Source: an uncultured bacterium (lineage in GTDB: Bacteria; Verrucomicrobiota; Kiritimatiellia; CAIVKH01). From it: 40,874 bases of DNA. The notes beneath the pieces were generated by a model, which did not search any database, had not been told where the DNA came from, and saw only the letters and a program-made list of their open reading frames with translations. The first letter of the stretch is position 1, and each line of letters begins with the position of its first letter. This document shows, piece by piece, positions 16,941 through 23,916 of this stretch. The stretch lies in the NCBI GenBank assembly GCA_903906425.1, contig CAIVKH010000222.1, positions 1 through 40,874 of the forward strand. Direction: 5' to 3'. The translations under genes and the position numbers were made by a program.

Positions 16941-18467
16941 ATGACCATCACGCGACGCGCGTTTTTGCTGGCCGTATGCGGCGCTGCGTTAATCGCGGCG
17001 CAAGGCGGACGCGCGGACCTGCCCTACGCGATTGTGGATTCCGGCCAAGCGAAGTGCTACGACAACCGCAACGAAATCGCGCCGCCGAAACCGGGTCAGC
17101 CGTTTTACGGACAGGACGCGCAGTTCAAGGGGCACTCGGCGAAATATTCCATCAGCGCGGACGGCCTTACCGTTCGTGATGAGGTCACGGGGCTGACGTG
17201 GCAGCGCGGCGCGGACACGGACGGCGATGGCAAGGTCTCGCGAAACGACAAGCAGACGTGGGCGGTGGCGAAGGCGCAGCCCGCGAAACTCAACGCGGCG
17301 AAGTTCGGCGGCTTCGACGACTGGCGGCTGCCGACGATCAAGGAAATATATTCGCTGTTTGACTGCCGCGGCACCGATCCCGGCGGCAACATGTATGGGG
17401 ACCAGTCGGCTTATCGGCCGTTCATTGACACCAACTATTTCAAGTTCGCGTATGGCGACGAGCGTGCCGGCGAGCGCATCATTGATTCGCAATATGCATC
17501 CTGCACGAAGTATGTCGGCAAATCGGCGCGCGGCTGCGACAAAGTGTTTGGCGTGAATTTTCCCGACGGCCGCATCAAGGGCTACGACCAGCAAATGCCC
17601 GGCGGCGGACGCGAATTCAAATTTTATGTTTTGTGCTGCCGCGGAAATCCCGGCTACGGCAAAAACGATTTCCACGACAACAACGACGGCACGATCACGG
17701 ATCGCGCGACGGGTCTGATGTGGACGAAAGCCGACAGCGGGAAAGGGATGAACTGGGAGGCCGCGCTCGCGTGGGTTCAGAAAATGAACGCTGAGAAATT
17801 TCTCGGCCACGACGACTGGCGAATGCCAGGCATAAAAGAATTGCAGAGCATCGTTGATTACAGCCGCGCGCCCGACGTCACGCAGACACCGGCGATTGAT
17901 CCGATTTTTGAATGCACACAAATCACGGATGAAAACAATCAGCCCGATTATCCTTATTATTGGTCGGGCACGACGCACGCCGGCTTCATGGGCGGCACCG
18001 AGGCGGACTACATCGCATTTGGCCGCGCGGCCGGCTGGATGTCATCGCGCGCTCTCGCGGGCGGACCACCACCGCGCGGTGGCTTTGGACGCGGCGGTCC
18101 CGGCGCGGGATTCCGCCCACCTGGCGCGCCCGGCGCACCTGCACAAGCCGCTTCCGAAGGCGAGTACAAGTTTACCGACGTTCACGGCGCGGGCGCGCAG
18201 CGCTGCGCGATGAAAACCGGCGATGCGAAAATGTTCCCGCATGGTCACGGCCCGCAAGGCGACGTGGTACGCGTCGATAATTTCGTGCGCCTCGTTCGCG
18301 GTGGCGATGTCGTGCCGCGCGGCAATAGTTCTGCCGGGCCGGATGCGGCGCCCCGACAGCCTTCGGCAGCCGGCAGGTATTCATTCGCTCCAGTCGTTAA
18401 AAACACTGCGTCAAGTCTGGCGCGGGCGGTTGGGGTGGGAGAAAAAACGGAAAGGACAGATCAATGA
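16941..18467 (+). CDS. Secreted protein with two DUF1566 (Lcl_C-like) domains
   Basis: Exported protein of 508 residues with a twin-arginine-like start (MTITRRAFLLAVCGAALIAA). Two DUF1566/Lcl C-terminal-like domains are visible: one around residues 70-230 (TGLTWQRGADTDGDGKVSRN, FDDWRLPTIKEIYSLFD) and one around 245-390 (ATGLMWTKADSGKGMNWEAA, HDDWRMPGIKELQSIVDYS). The DTDGDGKVSRND stretch in the first resembles a calcium-binding loop. A Gly/Pro-rich linker (RGGFGRGGPGAGFRPPG) splits the end of the second domain. The DUF1566 domain is a C-type-lectin-like fold thought to act in adhesion or carbohydrate binding. AAAGGA precedes ATG 16941. The stop overlaps the next start by four bases (ATGA). 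Confidence 0.87.
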   Translation: MTITRRAFLLAVCGAALIAAQGGRADLPYAIVDSGQAKCYDNRNEIAPPKPGQPFYGQDAQFKGHSAKYSISADGLTVRDEVTGLTWQRGADTDGDGKVSRNDKQTWAVAKAQPAKLNAAKFGGFDDWRLPTIKEIYSLFDCRGTDPGGNMYGDQSAYRPFIDTNYFKFAYGDERAGERIIDSQYASCTKYVGKSARGCDKVFGVNFPDGRIKGYDQQMPGGGREFKFYVLCCRGNPGYGKNDFHDNNDGTITDRATGLMWTKADSGKGMNWEAALAWVQKMNAEKFLGHDDWRMPGIKELQSIVDYSRAPDVTQTPAIDPIFECTQITDENNQPDYPYYWSGTTHAGFMGGTEADYIAFGRAAGWMSSRALAGGPPPRGGFGRGGPGAGFRPPGAPGAPAQAASEGEYKFTDVHGAGAQRCAMKTGDAKMFPHGHGPQGDVVRVDNFVRLVRGGDVVPRGNSSAGPDAAPRQPSAAGRYSFAPVVKNTASSLARAVGVGEKTERTDQ

Positions 18468-18895
18468 AAAGTGCAATGTTCGCAATCATGCTGGCACTCA
18501 CCGTGCCGGCGCTCAGCAGTTTCGCGCAAGATGCCGGCGGACAGCCACCGGGCGGCGGCGCTGCTCCCGGCGCAGGAGTTCAAGGCGGCCCCGGCGGTGG
18601 CGGTCCGGGGCAAGGACACGGCGGATTTCATCTGCTGCCTCCGCGTGCCATGGAACAACTGAATCTGACTGATGATCAGAAAAAGCAGTTGGCGGACCTG
18701 GAGACGGAAGTGAAGGCGAAGGTCGAAAAGATTCTGACGCCTGATCAACTCGAAAAAATGAAGCAGATGCGCCCGCCGATGCGCCAAGGCGGCGGCCAGG
18801 GCTTCGGCGGACAAGGCGGTCCCGGTGGCGGCGGCCAGGGCGGTTCTGGCGGTGGCGGCGACCAACCAAATCGCCAGCGTCCGGCCAGCGAATAA
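18464..18895 (+). CDS. Small secreted LTxxQ-motif (Spy/CpxP-like) Gly-rich protein
   Basis: A 143-residue exported protein with signal peptide MKSAMFAIMLALTVPALSSF. A helical segment holds two LTxxQ motifs (LNLTDDQKKQL near 66 and ILTPDQLEKMKQM near 92), as in the periplasmic Spy/CpxP family. Gly/Gln/Pro-rich tails flank it on both sides. The start overlaps the DUF1566 stop by four bases, so translational coupling is likely. Spy/CpxP members sense or buffer envelope stress and metals. Whether this divergent Gly-rich version does so is unknown. Confidence 0.83.
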   Translation: MKSAMFAIMLALTVPALSSFAQDAGGQPPGGGAAPGAGVQGGPGGGGPGQGHGGFHLLPPRAMEQLNLTDDQKKQLADLETEVKAKVEKILTPDQLEKMKQMRPPMRQGGGQGFGGQGGPGGGGQGGSGGGGDQPNRQRPASE

Positions 18896-18918
18896 TCTCC
18901 GGCAGCAACAGCCATCCG

Positions 18919-18962
18919 TCCGATCTCACGGAAGCGTTTCACAACGCGGCCGTGAGATCGGA
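18919..18962. terminator. Strong intergenic hairpin, possible terminator
   Basis: A perfect 13-bp stem (TCCGATCTCACGG at 18919-18931 with its complement at 18950-18962) encloses a nested 5-bp hairpin (GCGTT/AACGC). It lies 23 bp after the LTxxQ gene stop and about 80 bp before the restriction-modification gene. No T-run follows on either strand, so it is either a terminator of non-canonical type or a structural or processing element. Confidence 0.55.
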
Positions 18963-19040
18963 ATGGTCCAAAGCACTCCGTTCCACGACTCACACAAACC
19001 GAAATTGCGCAGCGCTGGGATGCTGCTATTCTCCGCGCTC

Positions 19041-22000
19041 ATGGCAAATGAAACGTCATCCGCATTTGAGTCCGCCTTTCAGAAAATCGGCGAACTGTGC
19101 GCGACGTTTGCCGCCGGTGAATCTCATTACCTCTCTCCGGATTACAAAGAGGCCGAGGTCCGCAAGGATTTCATCGACAAGTTTCTCATCGCACTCGGCT
19201 GGGATGTAAATCACGACACGCAGAAGAATCCATACGAGCAGGAAGTGAAGGTTGAGCAGAACGTCGCCACAGGCGGCCAGCGTGTTGCCGATTACGCCTT
19301 CGGCCTTGCGCCGAATTTCAAGGACGTGCGTTTTTTCGTCGAGGCAAAGAAGCCCTTCGGCGACATCGCCACGACGGACAACTATTTTCAGGTCAACCGC
19401 TATGGTTGGAGCAAGAGCGCGCCGCTTTGCGTGCTCACCGACTTCGAGCAGTTTCACGTCGTGGACTGCCGATGCAAGCCGGACATTGACCACTCGGTCA
19501 ACCGCCATGTTTTGAAACTTCACTGCCGCGACTACACCGACCGCGAAAAGTTCGCGCAGATTTACTGGCTTTTCTCCCGCGAGGCCGTCATCGCGGGTTC
19601 GCTCGAAAAGCGTGCGAAGGAATTGCCGAAGCCGCGCGGGAAGGCTGTCCAGCGCGGATTGTTTGCCGGCGGCTATCAGAGCGTCGATGAAGCCTTCCTC
19701 GAACAGCTTTTCGATTACCGCGTCACGCTTGCGAAGGCGTTCAAGAAACACAACCAACAGCTCGACAGCGAGGCCCTCACCGAGATCACGCAGCGCGTGC
19801 TTGACCGGATCGTCTTCATGCGGTTCCTCGAAGACAAGGGCATCGAAGACCGCTTCGTCGAAAAATTCGGCGACAAAGGCACCGCGTGGGAAGATTTTCT
19901 CGCCGCGAGCCGCCGCCTCGACGGCATCTACAACGGCATCATCTTCAAGCCCCATCCCGTCTTCGACAAAAAGGGATTCGCCGTTGATGAGGACGCCTTC
20001 GCCGACGTGTGCGAGGACATCTCCCACGTCAACTCGCCCTACGACTTCAACGCCATCCCGATTCACATCCTCGGCTCTATCTACGAACAGTTCCTCGGCC
20101 GCGCCATCGTCGCCACCGACAAGCGCGTCCGCGTCGAGGACAAGCCCGAAGTCCGCAAGGCCGGCGGCGTCTACTACACCCCCGAATACATCGTCACCTA
20201 CATCGTCCAGAACACCGTCGGCAAACTCATCGAAGGCAAATCCCCCGCGCAGATTTCCGAGATGCGCTTCGCCGACATCGCCTGCGGCTCCGGCAGTTTT
20301 CTGATCGGCGTCTATGAACTGCTGCTGCACTATCACGGGACGTGGTACAACAACCATCCCGACCGCGCGAAAAAAGACGGATGCGTCCAGCGCAACGACG
20401 GCGCGTGGCATCTGAGTCTCGCCCAGCGGCGGCAGATCCTCGTCAACAACATCTACGGCGTGGACATTGATCATCAGGCCTGCGAAGTCGCGCAGCTCTC
20501 GCTTTATCTCAAGCTGCTCGAAGAAGAGACCACCGGCAGTGCGCGCAACTATCAGCTCGAATTCAAGGAAACGCTCCTGCCGAATCTCAATCGCAACATC
20601 GTCTGCGGAAATTCCCTCATCGGCCGCGACATCCTCAACGAACAGCTCTTCGCCAGCGACGAAGAGCGCAAACTCAACCCCATGGATTTCGCCGACGCCT
20701 TCCCGCATGTCTTCCGCCCGCGCCCCGGCAAGATGATCGCCCGCGAAACCGTGATGGGCGATGTCTTCTCCCTCGACAGCAGCCCGCCCGCCCCCGCCAC
20801 CGACGCGAAGTACACGATGGCCAAGAAAGACGCCGCCCCGCCCAAGCTTCAAAGCGTCGGCTTCGATGCCATCGTCGGCAACCCGCCCTACGGCTTCCAT
20901 CAAATACACAGCGATTTGATTAAGCCATATTTTAAGAGCCACTACAGCGCTAGCGAAGGAAGCTACGAACACTATTTCTTGTTCTATGAAGCGAGTTTGA
21001 AGTTGCTTCGTTCAGGAGGACTTCACGGCTACATAGTCCCAGTAACTTGGCTTACAATTCCCAGCGCGGGTGGGTTGCGAAAATTCATTCTTAATCAATT
21101 TTCAATTCGCAAGCTTTCCTGGCTCCCGGAATTAGTTTTCAAGAATGCTCAGGTCAACACTCTCGTTTCGATAATTGAGCGAAGTATTCCAAGCACCGTG
21201 GAGGTTTTGATTTCATCGGAAAATAATCCCGCGCTGGGTCTCGGAGAGCGGAAAACATTGGAACAGTCACGCTTCATTGAGGCGGGCAATATTATTCACA
21301 TTTTTGAGTCAGCCGACGAAACATGTATTCTCTCAAGATTGGAATCGCCCAAACTTCGTGTCAGAGAAATTGCCAGACCGTGCTCCGGCTACAATCCCTA
21401 CGAAGTAGGTGCTGGATATGACTTGGATGGTAAGCCCCAAACGTCGGACACCGTTGCGAAGAAACCTTATCATTCGGAAAATCAACTCGCCGCAGACTGG
21501 AAGCCCGAAGTAATTGGACGCGATTTGGGGCGTTATTACCTGAATTGGCCGAAAACAAGATTCATTAAGTATGGCCCGTGGCTCGCCGCGCCACGCGACC
21601 AGAATAATTTCATAGGGCCACGTCTCTTAGTCCAAGAGATTACTGGTGGGACGACCCACAGGATCATTGCCGCATATTGTGACAAGGAACTTTACCACAG
21701 CAGGGATGTTATCCCGATCAAGTGTGAGCGCGATTGGCCGAATCCGTTGTTCCTGTTGGGCATTTTGAATTCTTGGCTAATATCTTGGCGCCATCATCGT
21801 CGTAGTCCGAAGGCGAAAAAGGCATTGTTTCCGAAAGTCTTAGTTTCCGACTTGAAGGAAATTCCGGTTCCATCGCTCTCAAAAGAGAACAAACTTGATT
21901 GCGACCGCCACGACCGCATGGTTCAGCTCGTCGAGCAAATGATCACGGCGAAGAAGCAGTTCGCGGCAGCGACGACGGAGAAGGACAAGACGTACTACGA

Positions 22001-22106
22001 GAAGAAGAGCGCGGCGCTGGACGGGGATATTGACCGGCTGGTGTACGAACTCTACGGGCTGACGCCCGACGAAATCGAAATCGTGGAGGCGGCGACGAAG
22101 AAGTGA
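19041..22106 (+). CDS. Type IIG restriction-modification enzyme (Eco57I/TaqI_C-like), single chain
   Basis: A single polypeptide of about 1021 residues predicted to both methylate and cut DNA. N-terminal nuclease block: RVADYAF followed by FFVEAKKPFG (Glu-Ala-Lys near 101), a PD-(D/E)xK-type active site. Methyltransferase: motif I DIACGSGSFLIG near 412 for SAM binding, motif IV NPPYG near 614, an N6-adenine type. A TaqI_C-like specificity region follows (GRYYLNWPKTRFIKYG, RLLVQEITGG, LGILNSWLISWRHH), then a charged C-terminal tail. ATG 19041 gives a sensible N-terminus (MANETSSAF); ATG 19020 and 18963 are in frame and possible. Bases from about 20,895 to 21,890, covering the end of the methyltransferase and the specificity region, are clearly more AT-rich than the flanks, which suggests module exchange. 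Confidence 0.9.
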   Translation: MANETSSAFESAFQKIGELCATFAAGESHYLSPDYKEAEVRKDFIDKFLIALGWDVNHDTQKNPYEQEVKVEQNVATGGQRVADYAFGLAPNFKDVRFFVEAKKPFGDIATTDNYFQVNRYGWSKSAPLCVLTDFEQFHVVDCRCKPDIDHSVNRHVLKLHCRDYTDREKFAQIYWLFSREAVIAGSLEKRAKELPKPRGKAVQRGLFAGGYQSVDEAFLEQLFDYRVTLAKAFKKHNQQLDSEALTEITQRVLDRIVFMRFLEDKGIEDRFVEKFGDKGTAWEDFLAASRRLDGIYNGIIFKPHPVFDKKGFAVDEDAFADVCEDISHVNSPYDFNAIPIHILGSIYEQFLGRAIVATDKRVRVEDKPEVRKAGGVYYTPEYIVTYIVQNTVGKLIEGKSPAQISEMRFADIACGSGSFLIGVYELLLHYHGTWYNNHPDRAKKDGCVQRNDGAWHLSLAQRRQILVNNIYGVDIDHQACEVAQLSLYLKLLEEETTGSARNYQLEFKETLLPNLNRNIVCGNSLIGRDILNEQLFASDEERKLNPMDFADAFPHVFRPRPGKMIARETVMGDVFSLDSSPPAPATDAKYTMAKKDAAPPKLQSVGFDAIVGNPPYGFHQIHSDLIKPYFKSHYSASEGSYEHYFLFYEASLKLLRSGGLHGYIVPVTWLTIPSAGGLRKFILNQFSIRKLSWLPELVFKNAQVNTLVSIIERSIPSTVEVLISSENNPALGLGERKTLEQSRFIEAGNIIHIFESADETCILSRLESPKLRVREIARPCSGYNPYEVGAGYDLDGKPQTSDTVAKKPYHSENQLAADWKPEVIGRDLGRYYLNWPKTRFIKYGPWLAAPRDQNNFIGPRLLVQEITGGTTHRIIAAYCDKELYHSRDVIPIKCERDWPNPLFLLGILNSWLISWRHHRRSPKAKKALFPKVLVSDLKEIPVPSLSKENKLDCDRHDRMVQLVEQMITAKKQFAAATTEKDKTYYEKKSAALDGDIDRLVYELYGLTPDEIEIVEAATKK

Positions 22107-22115
22107 CGCGTGAGC

Positions 22116-22162
22116 TTCCAATGATTGGAAGTGTTCGCGGTGGAGTTTTCCAATGGATGGAA
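22116..22162. repeat. Palindrome cluster 7 (two copies, one degenerate)
   Basis: A perfect copy lies at 22116-22130 (centre G) and a degenerate copy, TTCCAATGGATGGAA, at 22148-22162; they are 32 bp apart. The cluster starts nine bases after the restriction-modification stop and ends 17 bp before the next probable start. Confidence 0.9.
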
Positions 22163-22179
22163 TTCAGGGGACAAGGCAG

Positions 22180-22719
22180 ATGAAAAAGAAATCATCGGGC
22201 AAGAGGACGGCGACGGGCGCGAAGCGTTATGGAGTGCGGCGGTGCTCCGCCGCTTTGGGTCGCGCGCCACGCCGTATCAAGCAAAGCGCCGCAGCAGCGG
22301 CGCACTCCAAAAAATGGCCGGTGGAGGGGATGGCGGAGCTGATCGCGGATTCGGTCTGCTGCGAAGTGTCACAATTCCTGCGCGTGAAGATGCCGGAAGA
22401 CCGCTATGTGCGCTGGCTTTCGGCAAAGGCGGAGAAATGTTTTCAGGGCAATGCGGATTTCCGAAAGAAGATGAACGGTGCGAAGTGCCGCGAGTGGCTT
22501 CACGCTTTCATGCGGCACTGGCTTTCGAGCCTGTTGAAGTGCGAGCGCCCCGACCTTCAAAAGATGCTGCCGCCGCGCTTCAGCGTTGGCGAGTCCTTGC
22601 CGAACAGAAGCGATGCCGCCACGACGGATCGCTATGCGGTCGCGCCGAAAAAGCAGATGCGCTGGCAGCCGGAGCGCGTGCTTGCGCGAAGCCAGTGGGC
22701 ATGGCTACAGGCCGCGTAA
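22180..22719 (+). CDS. Small protein of unknown function, N-terminal part derived from a repeat
   Basis: I do not recognise this protein. From ATG 22180 (AAGGCAG upstream) it has 179 residues and a very basic N-terminus (MKKKSSGKRTATGAKRYGVR). Residues about 18-43 are encoded by a double-hairpin repeat (22231-22308) read in frame. The likely conserved part starts near MAELIADSVCCEVSQFL (ATG 22330 is an alternative start) and is helical and Cys/Trp-containing (EDRYVRWLSAKAEKCF, CREWLHAFMRHWLSSLLKC). No catalytic motif is visible. It follows the restriction-modification gene on the same strand and could be part of that locus. Alternatively the reading frame downstream of the repeat could be the only genuine part. 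Confidence 0.5.
   Translation: MKKKSSGKRTATGAKRYGVRRCSAALGRAPRRIKQSAAAAAHSKKWPVEGMAELIADSVCCEVSQFLRVKMPEDRYVRWLSAKAEKCFQGNADFRKKMNGAKCREWLHAFMRHWLSSLLKCERPDLQKMLPPRFSVGESLPNRSDAATTDRYAVAPKKQMRWQPERVLARSQWAWLQAA
22231..22308. repeat. Double-hairpin inverted repeat (REP/BIME-like) inside a reading frame
   Basis: Two 28-nt arms (22231-22258 and 22281-22308) are inverted copies of each other with about five differences. Each arm also folds on itself with a perfect 7-bp stem: GCGGCGG/CCGCCGC with loop TGCT in the first, GCGCCGC/GCGGCGC with loop AGCA in the second. The differences between arms keep both internal stems paired. This is the architecture of bacterial palindromic repeat pairs spread by REP-associated transposases. 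No such transposase is in the window. Confidence 0.8.
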
Positions 22720-22743
22720 TTACTCAGGATTCCCGGAAAAGAA

Positions 22744-22767
22744 GCGCCCCGATTTTCATCGGGGCGC
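22744..22767 (-). terminator. Rho-independent terminator for the minus-strand gene at 22800-23204
   Basis: A perfect 10-bp GC-rich stem, GCGCCCCGAT with its complement and loop TTTC (plus-strand reading), lies between convergent genes. On the minus strand it is followed by the T-rich sequence TTCTTTTCC, so it should terminate that gene; it may also stop plus-strand transcription from 22719. Confidence 0.8.
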
Positions 22768-22799
22768 GAGTGGCTGCGTTCATAGAGCGCGGCTACATT

Positions 22800-23204
22800 T
22801 TATTGTTTCGCTTTCGCGGCTTCCTTGGCGGCCTTTGCGGCTGCTTTCTGAGCCTGCGTCTGCGGCGCGGCGCGCTCGCTGGTGCGGGTGCCGCCGGCCA
22901 TTTCGTACTCTTTGCTGTCTTTGCCATATTTGGCTCCAACAGCGGCGAGCATCCGGCCCGACAGATCGTCGAGCGCGGATTCCTGGTTTTCCAGGCTGTC
23001 CAGCATGCCGTCCAATTTGGACAGCTCGCCGTTATACGCCGCCAGCGATCCTTTTTCGGGGTCGCTGATGGCGTTGATCGATGCCTGATAGGCAGGCACC
23101 GTCAGGCCGTTGCCGAGATCGAGGTTTGGGTCGATCCCTGCAAGGGCGTTTGCGCGAATCTGCGCGTTTTGCGCGGACTGCGACGTGCGTTTCAATCTTG
23201 CCAC
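22800..23204 (-). CDS. Small conserved-looking hypothetical protein with C-terminal Ala/Lys tail
   Basis: Function unknown. The GTG at 23204 is chosen because GGAGGA precedes it by nine bases and upstream sequence is repeat-derived. The 134-residue product begins VARLKRTSQSAQNAQIRANA and is helical. Near residue 93 it has a distinctive motif, YGKDSKEYEMAGGTRTSER, followed by a low-complexity tail (AAAKAAKEAAKAKQ). I have the impression that this motif recurs in unannotated bacterial proteins, but I cannot verify it. No signal peptide is seen. The gene stands alone on the minus strand, with a terminator at its end and a repeat-rich divergent region upstream. Confidence 0.75.
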   Translation of the reverse strand: MARLKRTSQSAQNAQIRANALAGIDPNLDLGNGLTVPAYQASINAISDPEKGSLAAYNGELSKLDGMLDSLENQESALDDLSGRMLAAVGAKYGKDSKEYEMAGGTRTSERAAPQTQAQKAAAKAAKEAAKAKQ

Positions 23205-23330
23205 GTTTTCATTCCTCCACGAATTTTCGACACATTGGCTCCGCCACCATGACGGAGGCACGATTTGCAGCATAACGGGCCTAAACAGCATGTATATCGG
23301 GGTTTCCTGTATTTTATCGGTCGAAAATGG
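23205..23330. promoter_or_regulatory. Upstream region of the small minus-strand gene
   Basis: Gene-free sequence between the GTG start at 23204 and the tandem repeat array. It includes the GGAGGA ribosome-binding site (about 23214-23219, minus strand) and an AT-richer stretch at 23285-23330 that could hold the promoter. I cannot fix its elements. Confidence 0.35.
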
Positions 23331-23337
23331 AACCCTA

Positions 23338-23640
23338 CCCGAAGAAATGGGTACCCATTTCTTCGGGATGGGAACCCTCCGCAAAGAGATGGGTACCTGT
23401 TTCTTTGGGATGAGAACCCTCCGCAAAGAGGAATGAACCCATTTCGTTGCCTGATGTACCCGTTTCGTCGGGATGGGTACTTGCCGCTTCGCCGGATGAA
23501 CGTTGCTCGAAGAAGGATGTTCATGCCGCTTTGCCGGATGAAGCCCCCGCGACGAGATGAGTGCGCCCGCCGAAGCGGGATGAAGAGCATTCAATGAGCA
23601 TCGTACAGCCGGCAAAGAGATGCGTTCTTTCGTCAAAGCC
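23338..23640. repeat. Degenerate ~21-bp tandem array led by a 30-bp perfect palindrome
   Basis: About 12-14 degenerate units, mostly 21 bp and ranging 19-23 bp, each begin with ATG after a purine-rich GGG or GAG (for example ATGGGAACCCTCCGCAAAGA, ATGGGTACCTGTTTCTTTGG, ATGTTCATGCCGCTTTGCCG). The first part is a perfect 30-bp palindrome at 23338-23367, centred on GGGTACCC. The units keep similarity but few are identical, and all frames through them give low-complexity Arg/Gly/Asn peptides, so coding is unlikely. Its function is unknown. Confidence 0.75.
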
Positions 23641-23726
23641 GGACGTTGAGCCGGAAGGGAGCAGGGTGGGGCTGCCGTTCCCGGCCGCAGACATCGCAGC
23701 GTGCCGTCTATGTCCGGCGGCGGTTT

Positions 23727-23839
23727 TTCCAATGATTGGCAAGAAACGAAAACGATGATTGCCAATGATTGGAGGTTTGTGTCCGGTGGATTTCCAATCA
23801 TTGGAAAAGATCGAAGGCGGAGTTTGCCAATGATTGGAA
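23727..23839. repeat. Palindrome cluster 8 (four copies, divergent variants)
   Basis: Copies lie at 23727-23741 (TTCCAATGATTGGCA), 23760-23774 (TGCCAATGATTGGAG), 23792-23806 (perfect, centre C) and 23825-23839 (TGCCAATGATTGGAA), at intervals of 33, 32 and 33 bp. This is the largest and most diverged cluster. It precedes the PPC-protein gene (start 23917) and is the only cluster not between co-directional genes. The right end of copy 1 (GGCA) is complementary to the left end of copy 2 (TGCC). Confidence 0.92.
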
Positions 23840-23916
23840 AAATGAAATCACCAGTCGATGACGGGATTGTAATGAAAGATCCGCGGTTCCTGTCATGCTG
23901 CGTTCGTTCTGTGAGA

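Noticed and set aside
19056..20972. A 638-codon open frame on the minus strand opposite the restriction-modification gene
   Set aside because: It is antisense to a gene with clear catalytic motifs and has no recognisable motif of its own. Long antisense frames are expected in GC-rich coding DNA.
23265..23597. A 110-codon plus-strand frame of Arg/Gly/Asn-rich sequence, and its minus-strand counterpart
   Set aside because: Both arise from the tandem array. There is no ribosome-binding site and no domain.
23727..23839. Four palindromes with equal spacing as a CRISPR array
   Set aside because: Repeats are only 15 bp, spacers 17-18 nt, copies at most four, and there are no cas genes. The same unit recurs at 13 other junctions.
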